This document shows positions 40,801 through 45,739 of a DNA stretch of 64,000 nt, one piece after another; the first letter of the stretch is position 1, and every line of letters starts with the position of its first letter. The stretch comes from an uncultured Gammaproteobacteria bacterium (lineage in GTDB: Bacteria; Pseudomonadota; Gammaproteobacteria; Eutrophobiales; Eutrophobiaceae): contig CATOTD010000006.1 of assembly GCA_951812995.1 (NCBI GenBank), positions 124,001 through 188,000 on the forward strand, written 5' to 3'. The notes beneath the pieces were generated by a model. The model ran no database searches. It was not told the origin of the DNA and saw only the letters and a list, made by a program, of their open reading frames with translations. Made by a program: the position numbers and the translations under genes.

Positions 40801-43800
40801 GACCACGGCCTTGACCAGTCTTACGGTATCGGGCACCAGCGACCTGGGTGCAGATGTCACAACCACGGGCGACCAGACCTACACGGGGGCTGTAACCTTG
40901 AGTGGTGCGGCACGGACATTGACGGCAAGGAATGGCGCGGGTGTATTGCAAACGGTGTGGTTTGGGTCAACGGTTGATGGTGGCACCCAGGACTTGACCA
41001 TTACCGGTAATCTGGACTTAGACGGTACGGCCACCAACCTTACCACTCTGACGGTATCGGGCGAGAGTAATCTCGGCGCAAATGTCGAGACCACGGGCAT
41101 ACAGACCTATAACGATGCGGTGGCGCTAAGTAGTGATGTCATCTTGACCGGCACCACGGGCACCTTTACCGCGGGGGTGGATGGCACCAACGCCGGCGGC
41201 ACCAACTATAATTTAACCTTGAACTACAGCGGTCTTACGACGATAGACGGTAACACTGTCTTTGACAACATCAATAACCTGGAAACGGGTGGCGGTGGTA
41301 CGACTAACCTGACCGGCGATATTACAACCTCGGGCACGCAGACCTATAGGGATGCGGTAACACTGACGGGTGTCACTACCCTGGTCGGCACGACCATACA
41401 ACTGATAGGTAGTGTTGATGGCGGACAAACCTTGGCCATTACCGGCATTCTGGACTTAGACGGTATTATCGGTGGGACCACGGCCTTGACCAGTCTTACG
41501 GTATCGGGCACCAGCGACCTGGGTGCAGATGTCACAACCACGGGCGACCAGACCTACACGGGGGCTGTAACCTTGAGTGGTGCGGCACGGACATTGACGG
41601 CAAGGAATGGCGCGGGTGTATTGCAAACGGTGTGGTTTGGGTCAACGGTTGATGGTGGCACCCAGGACTTGACCATTACCGGTAATCTGGACTTAGACGG
41701 TACGGCCACCAACCTTGCCACTCTGACGGTATCGGGCGCCAGCGACCTCGGCGCAAATGTCGAGACCACGGGCATACAGACCTATAACGATGCGGTGGCG
41801 CTAAGTAGTGATGTCATCTTGACCGGCACCACGGGCACCTTTACCGCGGGGGTGGATGGCACCAACGCCGGCGGCACCAACTATAATTTAACCTTGAACT
41901 ACAGCGGTCTTACGACGATTAACGGTAACACTGTCTTTGACAACATCAATAACCTAGAAACGGGTGGCGGTGGTACGACTAACCTGACCGGCGATATTAC
42001 AACCTCGGGCACGCAGACCTATAGGGATACAGTAACACTAACGGGTGCCACTACCCTGGAAGGCACGACCATACAACTGATAGGTAGTGTTGATGGCGGA
42101 CAAACCTTGGCCATTACCGGCATTCTGGACTTAGACGGTATTATCGGTGGGACCACGGCCTTGACCAGTCTTACGGTATCGGGCACCAGCGACCTGGGTG
42201 CAGATGTCACAACCACGGGCGACCAGACCTACACGGGGGCTGTAACCTTGAGTGGTGCGGCACGGACATTGACGGCAAGGAATGGCGCGGGTGTATTGCA
42301 AACGGTGTGGTTTGGGTCAACGGTTGATGGTGGCACCCAGGACTTGAGCATTACCGGTAATCTGGACTTAGACGGTACGGCCACCAACCTTGCCACTCTG
42401 ACGGTATCGGGCGCCAGCGACCTCGGCGCAAATGTCGAGACCACGGGCATACAGACCTATAACGATGCGGTGGCGCTAAGTAGTGATGTCATCTTGACCG
42501 GCACCACGGGCACCTTTACCGCGGGGGTGGATGGCACCAACGCCGGCGGCACCAACTATAATTTAACCTTGAACTACAGCGGTCTTACGACGATTAACGG
42601 TAACACTGTCTTTGACAACATCAATAACCTGGAAACGGGTGGCGGTGGTACGACTAACCTGACCGGCGATATTACAACCTCGGGCACGCAGACCTATAGG
42701 GATACAGTAACACTAACGGGTGCCACTACCCTGGAAGGCACGACCATACAACTGATAGGTAGTGTTGATGGCGGACAAACCTTGGCCATTACCGGCATTC
42801 TGGACTTAGACGGTATTATCGGTGGGACCACGGCCTTGACCAGTCTTACGGTATCGGGCACCAGCGACCTGGGTGCAGATGTCACAACCACGGGCGACCA
42901 GACCTACACGGGGGCTGTAACCTTGAGTGGTGCGGCACGGACATTGACGGCAAGGAATGGCGCGGGTGTATTGCAAACGGTGTGGTTTGGGTCAACGGTT
43001 GATGGTGGCACCCAGGACTTGACCATTACCGGTAATCTGGACTTAGACGGTACGGCCACCAACCTTGCCACTCTGACGGTATCGGGCGCCAGCGACCTCG
43101 GCGCAAATGTCGAGACCACGGGCATACAGACCTATAACGATGCGGTGACGCTAAGTAGTGACGTCACCTTGACCGGCACCACGGGCACCTTTACCGCGGG
43201 GGTGGACGGCACCAACACCGGCGGCACCAACTATAATTTAACCTTGAACTACAGCGGTCTTACGACGATTAACGGTAACACTGTCTTTGACAACATCAAT
43301 AACCTGGAAACGGGTGGCGGTGGTACGACTAACCTGACCGGTACGATTACAACCTCGGGCACGCAGACCTATAGGGATGCGGTAACACTGACGGGTGTCA
43401 CTACCCTGGTCGGCACGACCATACAACTGATAGGTAGTGTTGATGGCGGACAAACCTTGGCCATTACCGGCATTCTGGACTTAGACGGTATTATCGGTGG
43501 GACCACGGCCTTGACCAGTCTTACGGTATCGGGCACCAGCGACCTGGGTGCAGATGTCACAACCACGGGCGACCAGACCTACACGGGGGCTGTAACCTTG
43601 AGTGGTGCGGCACGGACATTGACGGCAAGGAATGGCGCGGGTGTATTGCAAACGGTGTGGTTTGGGTCAACGGTTGATGGTGGCACCCAGGCCTTGAGCA
43701 TTACCGGTAATCTGGACTTAGACGGTACGGCCACCAACCTTACCACTCTGACGGTATCGGGCGAGAGTAATCTCGGCGCAAATGTCACCAGCACGGGCAT

Positions 43801-45739
43801 ACAGACCTATAACGATGCGGTGGCGCTAAGTAGTGATGTCATCTTGACCGGCACCACGGGCACCTTTACCGCGGGGGTGGACGGCACCAACACCGGCGGC
43901 ACCAACTATAATTTAACCTTGAACTACAGCGGTCTTACGACGATTAACGGTAACACTGTCTTTGACAACATCAATAACCTAGAAACGGGTGGCGGTGGTA
44001 CGACTAACCTGACCGGCGATATTACAACCTCGGGCACGCAGACCTATAGGGATACAGTAACACTAACGGGTGCCACTACCCTGGAAGGCACGACCATACA
44101 ACTGATAGGTAGTGTTGATGGCGGACAAACCTTGGCCATTACCGGCATTCTGGACTTAGACGGTATTATCGGTGGGACCACGGCCTTGACCAGTCTTACG
44201 GTATCGGGCACCAGCGACCTGGGTGCAGATGTCACAACCACGGGCGACCAGACCTACACGGGGGCTGTAACCTTGAGTGGTGCGGCACGGACATTGACGG
44301 CAAGGAATGGCGCGGGTGTATTGCAAACGGTGTGGTTTGGGTCAACGGTTGATGGTGGCACCCAGGACTTGACCATTACCGGTAATCTGGACTTAGACGG
44401 TACGGCCACCAACCTTGCCACTCTGACGGTATCGGGCGCCAGCGACCTCGGCGCAAATGTCGAGACCACGGGCATACAGACCTATAACGATGCGGTGACG
44501 CTAAGTAGTGACGTCACCTTGACCGGCACCACGGGCACCTTTACCGCGGGGGTGGACGGCACCAACACCGGCGGCACCAACTATAATTTAACCTTGAACT
44601 ACAGCGGTCTTACGACGATAGACGGTAACACTGTCTTTGACAACATCAATAACCTGGAAACGGGTGGCGGTGGTACGACTAACCTGACCGGTACGATTAC
44701 AACCTCGGGCACGCAGACCTATAGGGATGCGGTAACACTGACGGGTGTCACTACCCTGGTCGGCACGACCATACAACTGATAGGTAATGTTGATGGCGGA
44801 CAAACCTTGGCCATTACCGGCATTCTGGACTTAGACGGTATTATCGGTGGGACCACGGCCTTGACCAGTCTTACGGTATCGGGCACCAGCGACCTGGGTG
44901 CAGATGTCACAACCACGGGCGACCAGACCTACACGGGGGCTGTAACCTTGAGTGGTGCGGCACGGACATTGACGGCAAGGAATGGCGCGGGTGTATTGCA
45001 AACGGTGTGGTTTGGGTCAACGGTTGATGGTGGCACCCAGGACTTGACCATTACCGGTAATCTGGACTTAGACGGTACGGCCACCAACCTTACCACTCTG
45101 ACGGTATCGGGCGAGAGTAATCTCGGCGCAAATGTCACCAGCACGGGTACACAGACCTACACGGGTAAGGTGACGCTAAGTAGTGACGTCACCTTGACCG
45201 GCACCACGGGCACCTTTACCGCGGGGGTGGACGGCACCAACACCGGCGGCACCAACTATAATTTAACCTTGAACTACAGCGGTCTTACGACGATTAACGG
45301 TAACACTGTCTTTGACAACATCAATAACCTGGAAACGGGTGGCGGTGGTACGACTAACCTGACCGGTACGATTACAACCTCGGGCACGCAGACCTATAGG
45401 GATGCGGTAACACTGACGGGTGTCACTACCCTGGTCGGCACGACCATACAACTGATAGGTAGTGTTGATGGCGGACAAACCTTGGCCATTACCGGCATTC
45501 TGGACTTAGACGGTATTATCGGTGGGACCACGGCCTTGACCAGTCTTACGGTATCGGGCACCAGCGACCTGGGTGCAGATGTCACAACCACGGGCGACCA
45601 GACCTACACGGGGGCTGTAACCTTGAGTGGTGCGGCACGGACATTGACGGCAAGGAATGGCGCGGGTGTATTGCAAACGGTGTGGTTTGGGTCAACGGTT
45701 GATGGTGGCACCCACCCAGGACTTGACCATTACCGGTAA
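19871..45739 (+). CDS. Giant TpsA exoprotein (filamentous-haemagglutinin-like repeat adhesin), part before the frame break
   Basis: 8,622 residues to the formal stop. The likely start is GTG 19871, with ATG 19889 as alternative. It has an extended signal peptide (ending near SANVVAQ, about residue 47), then the TPS secretion domain (about 50-310: FTQTGGHGLINSPTV, SVTLFAANGILIGSKSTINV NSLLATSL, and beta-helix turns GGSVTLLGGAV). A segment around LLLDPTDIVI (about 470) follows, then from about residue 890 endless beta-strand repeats built on L-G-A-N-V-T-T-T-G-x-Q-T-Y-x-G-A-V-T-L-S. The protein should be exported by the upstream TpsB and form a long surface fibre; an adhesin role is inferred from the family. 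The stop follows a 4-bp duplication at about 45711, and the same repeats continue beyond, so this is probably not the true C-terminus. Confidence 0.9.
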   Translation: MSRKRKMGMQAQSVYAPFRLNPVAAFIRTSLPASLFLSLYSANVVAQTTPLLPNFQSTNSVFTQTGGHGLINSPTVAGHGVADSIAIPERQSLTIKQATNAHYALDSRSSGLLPEQILGDLNSPGSVTLFAANGILIGSKSTINVNSLLATSLRSSDAGDFRQGKHLYFNPDGSEGAPVVNQGTINAAAGGSVTLLGGAVSNAGTILATAGQVNLVAGKKIAMDFDGDGLMRFTVNEAVLKNAEGLAEAVSNTGTIQSSSVLLEGKVAKDVFTHVVNNQGVITAGRIDKHGGSIRLVAGGAGNSLINTGTLNAAGVGGDGGSVHIYADDTAIISGDSVITAASTTAKGGTVQVLGDKVGLFDNTSIDISGKMGGGVVLVGGDYQGQNDDIKNASYTAVGRDTTINVDATANGDGGKAIIWADKTTRFYGDISAQGGVQGGDGGFVEVSGKESLVFRGAVNTRATKGDTGQLLLDPTDIVIANGTAATDDTEISDSTIAFADAGATFTISEDALEKLTTNITLQATNSIAMSDLTDDELTLSTNGDVSFRAGAGGFTMVDANDTIRITGTGTLSINTINSADFNTGLPRGGGTGDGEITVGSLVTGVGGNITLTGTVITVNGNITTGAVDAVNASSGKITLTAETGAVTLNGNLATGDAKSKGSGGGNDEAAESGEISISAFTTLTGTGTITTGDATVNAAGGGNDTATTGDIGIQVYGVGIAAGVSAIQVGKMTIGNAIVENAGDTNDTATSGDIVLVAAYNGNIGTDAAIRQAVHIGSATGTGTTTRGAAEFYGLNNIYLSTDTTLTISGLQTAASANTIDILANVGANVILTGVDGSPTLNGYTNLNTDNFTVNGPGTVSFTNTPFSVGSVEIWGSATLGVDITTTGNQIYRGAVTLSGSDRTLIAGTNTVTFSGGITGDSKTLTIGETGAGKASKLRLTTKAATGLASLLVYGISTLGANVTTTGAQEYTGAVTLSSGVTLAGTKGTFAAAGVIGAGNDLTLNYSGPTIIDSSFSGIGALSTGGGGTTELTGMITTSGAQTYGDVVVLDGDTTLLAGTNTVTFSGGITGGGNALTVGAAGTGNDSKLILKQPPSANPPPVMPPPPVTATGLTSLRVYGTTTLGADVETTGNQLYRRAVTLSGGTRTLIAGTNAVIFRGGITGGGNALTIGAAGVGDESKLTLRNTATTGLASLRVHGTSTLGANVTTTGNQTYTGEVTLSGDVILTGTTGTFSTVAGGNNDLTLNYSGTTLINSNFSGIGKLATGGTGTTRLTGSITTSGAQTYNDAVELTADTILLAGSNKVTFKGGITGGSKTLTIGDNTTNTSNLTLTTTAATGLTSLRVHGTSTLGANITTTGLQEYKGAVTLSADATLTARNGATLQTVKFEKTGSAVDGAQALKIIGNLDLYGAVGAGTPLTSLEVTGISYLQNVTTTTTQTYKGNVEMVGDATLTGTTIQLAAVDTYGFLNTPPSTLTINGNLNLDGAVGANAPIKILKVSGTSDLGADVKTLDDQTYAGAVTLSSDVTLTSRDTTGTFAAGVIGAGNDLTLNYSGTTLIDSNFSGIGKLTTGNLGTTRLTSTITTLGDQTYHDVVVLDSNTTLLAGANTVTFNNTVDSATGNNHGLTIGSVGSQSNLVVNATATIGATQALGSLAVSGTSNLGANVTTTGNQTYAGKVTLSNSARILTARNGVGVLQTARFGTTVDGGTQALTITGNLDLDGAATDLASLRVHGTSNLGANVTTTGNQTYTGAVTLSDDVILTGTTGTFSTVVGGNNDLTLNYSGTTLINSNFSGIGELTTGGGGTTRLTGSITTSGAQTYNDAVELTADTILLAGSNKVTFKGGITGGSKTLTIGDNNTNTSNLTLTTTAATGLASLRVHGTSNLGANVTTSGAQTYTGAVTLSSNVTLAGSTGTFTTGVIGAGKNLTLNYSGTTLIDSSFSGIGELATGNGGTTNLTGSITTSGTQTYNDAVVLTNATTLLAGANTVTFNGGITGSSNTLTIGDNTTNTSNLTLTTTAATDLASLRVHGTSNLGANVTTTGNQTYTGAVTLSDDVILTGTTGTFSTVAGGNNDLTLNYSGTTLINSNFSGIGKLATGGTGTTRLTGSITTSGAQTYNDAVELTADTILLAGSNKVTFKGGITGGSKTLTIGDNTTNTSNLTLTTTAATGLTSLRVHGTSTLGANVTTTGNQTYTGEVTLSDDVILTGTTGTFSTVVGGNNDLTLNYSGTTLINSNFSGIGELVTGGGGTTNLTGSITTSGAQTYNDAVELTADTILLAGSNKVTFKGGITGGSKTLTIGDNNTNTSNLTLTTTAATGLTSLRVYGTSTLGANVTTTGNQTYTGEVTLSDDVILTGTKGTFSAGVDGTNTNPGGTNYNLTLNYSGLTTINGNTVFDNINNLETGGGGTTNLTGSITTSGTQTYNDAVELTADTILLAGTNTVTFSNGITGNNNALVIGAVGAGNDSKLILNQPPPANPPPMNPPPPVTATGLTSLRVYGISTLGANVTSTGTQTYTGAVTLSSNVTLAGTTGTFTAGVDGTNVGGTNYNLTLNYSGLTTIDGNTVFQNINNLETGGGGTTNLTGSITTTGNQTYNDAVVLTNATTLLAGANTVTFNGGIAGGGNALTIGDNSTNTSKLTLTTTAATGLASLRVHGTTTLGTNITTTGNQTYTGAVTLSGNVTLAGTTGTFTAGVDGTNVGGTNYNLTLNYSGLTTIDGNTVFQNINNLETGGGGTTNLTGSITTTGNQTYNDAVVLTNATTLLAGANTVTFNGGIAGGGNALTIGDNSTNTSKLTLTTTAATGLASLRVHGTTTLGTNITTTGNQTYTGAVTLSGNVTLAGTTGTFTAGVIGAGNDLTLNYSGTTLIDSNFSGIGKLATGGGGTTNLTGSITTTGNQTYNDAVVLTNATTLLAGANTVTFNGGITGGGNALTIGDNTTNTSKLTLTTTAATGLASLRVYGISTLGANVTSTGTQTYTGSVTLSGGAGTTRTLIAGSNTVTFSGGITGGGNALVIGDSANASKLTLTTTAATGLTSLRVHGTTTLGANVTTTGVDGQTYTGAVTLSGGNRTLIAGTNTVTFSSTVDSAASTNHGLTIGNNSTASKLVIKGAVGAGQALGILRVRGGGTTTLGENVTTTGAQTYTGAVTLSGGNRTLIAGSNTVIFRGGITGGNLALTIGDSTRASKLTLRNTAATGLVSLHVYGTSDLGANVTTTGDQTYTGAVTLSGSGDRTLTAKTTQLGADVLQTVQFGATVDGNARPLIIDGNLELGGAATNLTTLMVSGESTLGANVTTTGDQTYTGAVTLGGDVTLLAGTNTVTFNSTVDVDPAASTNHGLTIGRAAMGSNAAISSNLVIKGVVGATRELGSLTVYGTSNLAANITTTGAQTYTGAVTLSGGARTLIGTDIQLVAGVNGAQALTITGNLNLDGAATNLTTLTVSGESNLGANVTTTGDQTYHDAVTLSSNILLSAGTNTVTSTVTFNSTVDSAAGNNHTLQIGNNSTASKLVINGAVGATPALEALGSLTARGTTTLGANVTTTGDQAYRGAVTLSSNTILSAGTNNIIFSGTVDSATNTNHILQIGNSGNQSNLLLKGAVGTTRALGGLTARGTSELSANVTTTGDQTYTGEVTLIGDVNTARTLIAGTNTVTFSGGIKGGGRMLTIGATSAGNASKLTLNTTAAAGLASLLVYGTSTLGTDVTTSGDQTYTGEVTLIGDVNTARTLIADTNTVTFSGGIKGGGRMLTIGATGAGNASKLTLNTTAAAGLASLLVYGTSNLGADVTTTTTQTYTGAVTLSGDATLLAGTNTVPSTVTFSSTVDSATNTNHNLTIGRAATPGITAISSNLVINGKVGDTRALGSLTVYGTSTLGEDVTTTGAQTYTGTVTLSGGARTLTAKTTTIQNGVNVLLLQTVQFKSAVTGNTRALKIDGNLDLDATITNLTSLEVTGTSDLGEDVTTTGDQTYTGMVTLSGSDRTLIAGSGTVLFSDGITGGGFALTIGDSTRASKLTLRNTAATGLDSLFVYGRTTLAADVMTTNAQTYTGEVRLDSGVTLTGTTGTFTAGVKGVNNDLTLNYSADTTIDGDTVFQNIKNLTTGGGGTTQLTGTIETSGTQTYNDVVVLSGDTKLFADTNNITFNNTVDSTAGNHDLQIGRAATSSSTAILSNLVINRAVGAAGAANSPPTNTTLGDLTVYGTSTLGANITTTGNQTYNDAVTLTGGTVLLAGSNTVTFNGGITGGGFALTIGAVGVGNDSKLILNQPPPANPPPVNPPPPVTATGLASLRVYGESTLGANVTSTGTQTYTGAVTLSGAARTLTARNGAGVLQTVWFGSTVDGGTQALSITGNLDLDGTATNLATLTVSGESNLGANVTTTGNQTYHDAVTLSSAVTLAGTDIQLVAGVNGGQTLSITGNLDLDGAAGATTSLTSLAVSGTSNLGANVTTTGTQTYRDLVTFSAGATLTAKNSADVLQTVRFAKTGRAVDGGQAVTLDGNLDLDGEIGRLATLRVTGTSNLNGDVITTGDQTYTGAVTLSSNTILSARTNTVTFSGGITGGGNTLTVGAAGNANAASKLTLTTTAATGLASLFVYGTSDLGANVETTGIQTYNDAVALSSDVILTGTTGTFTGGVDGTNTGGTNYNLTLNYSGLTTINGNTVFDNINNLETGGGGTTNLTGDITTSGTQTYRDTVTLTGATTLEGTTIQLIGSVDGGQTLAITGILDLDGIIGGTTALTSLTVSGTSDLGADVTTTGDQTYTGAVTLSGAARTLTARNGAGVLQTVWFGSTVDGGTQDLTITGNLDLDGTATNLTTLTVSGESNLGANVETTGIQTYNDAVALSSDVILTGTTGTFTAGVDGTNAGGTNYNLTLNYSGLTTIDGNTVFDNINNLETGGGGTTNLTGDITTSGTQTYRDAVTLTGVTTLVGTTIQLIGSVDGGQTLAITGILDLDGIIGGTTALTSLTVSGTSDLGADVTTTGDQTYTGAVTLSGAARTLTARNGAGVLQTVWFGSTVDGGTQDLTITGNLDLDGTATNLTTLTVSGESNLGANVTSTGTQTYTGKVTLSSDVTLTGTTGTFTAGVDGTNTGGTNYNLTLNYSGLTTINGNTVFDNINNLETGGGGTTNLTGDITTSGTQTYRDTVTLTGATTLEGTTIQLIGSVDGGQTLAITGILDLDGIIGGTTALTSLTVSGTSDLGADVTTTGDQTYTGAVTLSGAARTLTARNGAGVLQTVWFGSTVDGGTQDLTITGNLDLDGTATNLATLTVSGTSDLGANVETTGIQTYNDAVALSSDVILTGTTGTFTGGVDGTNTGGTNYNLTLNYSGLTTINGNTVFDNINNLETGGGGTTNLTGDITTSGTQTYRDTVTLTGATTLEGTTIQLIGSVDGGQTLAITGILDLDGIIGGTTALTSLTVSGTSDLGADVTTTGDQTYTGAVTLSGAARTLTARNGAGVLQTVWFGSTVDGGTQALSITGNLDLDGTATNLTTLTVSGESNLGANVTSTGTQTYTGKVTLSSDVTLTGTTGTFTAGVDGTNTGGTNYNLTLNYSGLTTINGNTVFDNINNLETGGGGTTNLTGDITTSGTQTYRDTVTLTGATTLEGTTIQLIGSVDGGQTLAITGILDLDGIIGGTTALTSLTVSGTSDLGADVTTTGDQTYTGAVTLSGAARTLTARNGAGVLQTVWFGSTVDGGTQDLTITGNLDLDGTATNLATLTVSGASDLGANVETTGIQTYNDAVALSSDVILTGTTGTFTAGVDGTNAGGTNYNLTLNYSGLTTINGNTVFDNINNLETGGGGTTNLTGDITTSGTQTYRDTVTLTGATTLEGTTIQLIGSVDGGQTLAITGILDLDGIIGGTTALTSLTVSGTSDLGADVTTTGDQTYTGAVTLSGAARTLTARNGAGVLQTVWFGSTVDGGTQDLTITGNLDLDGTATNLATLTVSGASDLGANVETTGIQTYNDAVALSSDVILTGTTGTFTAGVDGTNAGGTNYNLTLNYSGLTTIDGNTVFDNINNLETGGGGTTNLTGTITTSGTQTYRDAVTLTGVTTLVGTTIQLIGSVDGGQTLAITGILDLDGIIGGTTALTSLTVSGTSDLGADVTTTGDQTYTGAVTLSGAARTLTARNGAGVLQTVWFGSTVDGGTQALSITGNLDLDGTATNLTTLTVSGESNLGANVTSTGTQTYTGKVTLSSDVTLTGTTGTFTAGVDGTNTGGTNYNLTLNYSGLTTINGNTVFDNINNLETGGGGTTNLTGDITTSGTQTYRDTVTLTGATTLEGTTIQLIGSVDGGQTLAITGILDLDGIIGGTTALTSLTVSGTSDLGADVTTTGDQTYTGAVTLSGAARTLTARNGAGVLQTVWFGSTVDGGTQDLTITGNLDLDGTATNLATLTVSGASDLGANVETTGIQTYNDAVALSSDVILTGTTGTFTAGVDGTNAGGTNYNLTLNYSGLTTINGNTVFDNINNLETGGGGTTNLTGDITTSGTQTYRDAVTLTGVTTLVGTTIQLIGNVDGGQTLAITGILDLDGIIGGTTALTSLTVSGTSDLGADVTTTGDQTYTGAVTLSGAARTLTARNGAGVLQTVWFGSTVDGGTQDLTITGNLDLDGTATNLTTLTVSGESNLGANVTSTGTQTYTGKVTLSSDVTLTGTTGTFTAGVDGTNTGGTNYNLTLNYSGLTTINGNTVFDNINNLETGGGGTTNLTGTITTSGTQTYRDAVTLTGVTTLVGTTIQLIGSVDGGQTLAITGILDLDGIIGGTTALTSLTVSGTSDLGADVTTTGDQTYTGAVTLSGAARTLTARNGAGVLQTVWFGSTVDGGTQDLTITGNLDLDGTATNLTTLTVSGESNLGANVETTGIQTYNDAVALSSDVILTGTTGTFTAGVDGTNAGGTNYNLTLNYSGLTTIDGNTVFDNINNLETGGGGTTNLTGDITTSGTQTYRDAVTLTGVTTLVGTTIQLIGSVDGGQTLAITGILDLDGIIGGTTALTSLTVSGTSDLGADVTTTGDQTYTGAVTLSGAARTLTARNGAGVLQTVWFGSTVDGGTQDLTITGNLDLDGTATNLTTLTVSGESNLGANVETTGIQTYNDAVALSSDVILTGTTGTFTAGVDGTNAGGTNYNLTLNYSGLTTIDGNTVFDNINNLETGGGGTTNLTGDITTSGTQTYRDAVTLTGVTTLVGTTIQLIGSVDGGQTLAITGILDLDGIIGGTTALTSLTVSGTSDLGADVTTTGDQTYTGAVTLSGAARTLTARNGAGVLQTVWFGSTVDGGTQDLTITGNLDLDGTATNLATLTVSGASDLGANVETTGIQTYNDAVALSSDVILTGTTGTFTAGVDGTNAGGTNYNLTLNYSGLTTINGNTVFDNINNLETGGGGTTNLTGDITTSGTQTYRDTVTLTGATTLEGTTIQLIGSVDGGQTLAITGILDLDGIIGGTTALTSLTVSGTSDLGADVTTTGDQTYTGAVTLSGAARTLTARNGAGVLQTVWFGSTVDGGTQDLSITGNLDLDGTATNLATLTVSGASDLGANVETTGIQTYNDAVALSSDVILTGTTGTFTAGVDGTNAGGTNYNLTLNYSGLTTINGNTVFDNINNLETGGGGTTNLTGDITTSGTQTYRDTVTLTGATTLEGTTIQLIGSVDGGQTLAITGILDLDGIIGGTTALTSLTVSGTSDLGADVTTTGDQTYTGAVTLSGAARTLTARNGAGVLQTVWFGSTVDGGTQDLTITGNLDLDGTATNLATLTVSGASDLGANVETTGIQTYNDAVTLSSDVTLTGTTGTFTAGVDGTNTGGTNYNLTLNYSGLTTINGNTVFDNINNLETGGGGTTNLTGTITTSGTQTYRDAVTLTGVTTLVGTTIQLIGSVDGGQTLAITGILDLDGIIGGTTALTSLTVSGTSDLGADVTTTGDQTYTGAVTLSGAARTLTARNGAGVLQTVWFGSTVDGGTQALSITGNLDLDGTATNLTTLTVSGESNLGANVTSTGIQTYNDAVALSSDVILTGTTGTFTAGVDGTNTGGTNYNLTLNYSGLTTINGNTVFDNINNLETGGGGTTNLTGDITTSGTQTYRDTVTLTGATTLEGTTIQLIGSVDGGQTLAITGILDLDGIIGGTTALTSLTVSGTSDLGADVTTTGDQTYTGAVTLSGAARTLTARNGAGVLQTVWFGSTVDGGTQDLTITGNLDLDGTATNLATLTVSGASDLGANVETTGIQTYNDAVTLSSDVTLTGTTGTFTAGVDGTNTGGTNYNLTLNYSGLTTIDGNTVFDNINNLETGGGGTTNLTGTITTSGTQTYRDAVTLTGVTTLVGTTIQLIGNVDGGQTLAITGILDLDGIIGGTTALTSLTVSGTSDLGADVTTTGDQTYTGAVTLSGAARTLTARNGAGVLQTVWFGSTVDGGTQDLTITGNLDLDGTATNLTTLTVSGESNLGANVTSTGTQTYTGKVTLSSDVTLTGTTGTFTAGVDGTNTGGTNYNLTLNYSGLTTINGNTVFDNINNLETGGGGTTNLTGTITTSGTQTYRDAVTLTGVTTLVGTTIQLIGSVDGGQTLAITGILDLDGIIGGTTALTSLTVSGTSDLGADVTTTGDQTYTGAVTLSGAARTLTARNGAGVLQTVWFGSTVDGGTHPGLDHYR
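22500..33640 (+). repeat. Diverged beta-strand repeat region of tpsA
   Basis: Repeats of roughly 75-80 residues with recurring TTTGNQTYTGAVTLS, LAGTNTVTFSGGITGG and NLTLNYSGTT blocks, all in frame but variable. Recent duplications lie inside: a ~470-bp stretch near 23460-23930 recurs at 25960-26430, and 27465-27930 is repeated in tandem 468 bp later. Proline-rich inserts (QPPxANPPPxxPPPPV) interrupt it near 23150, 27290 and 32650. Confidence 0.9.
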
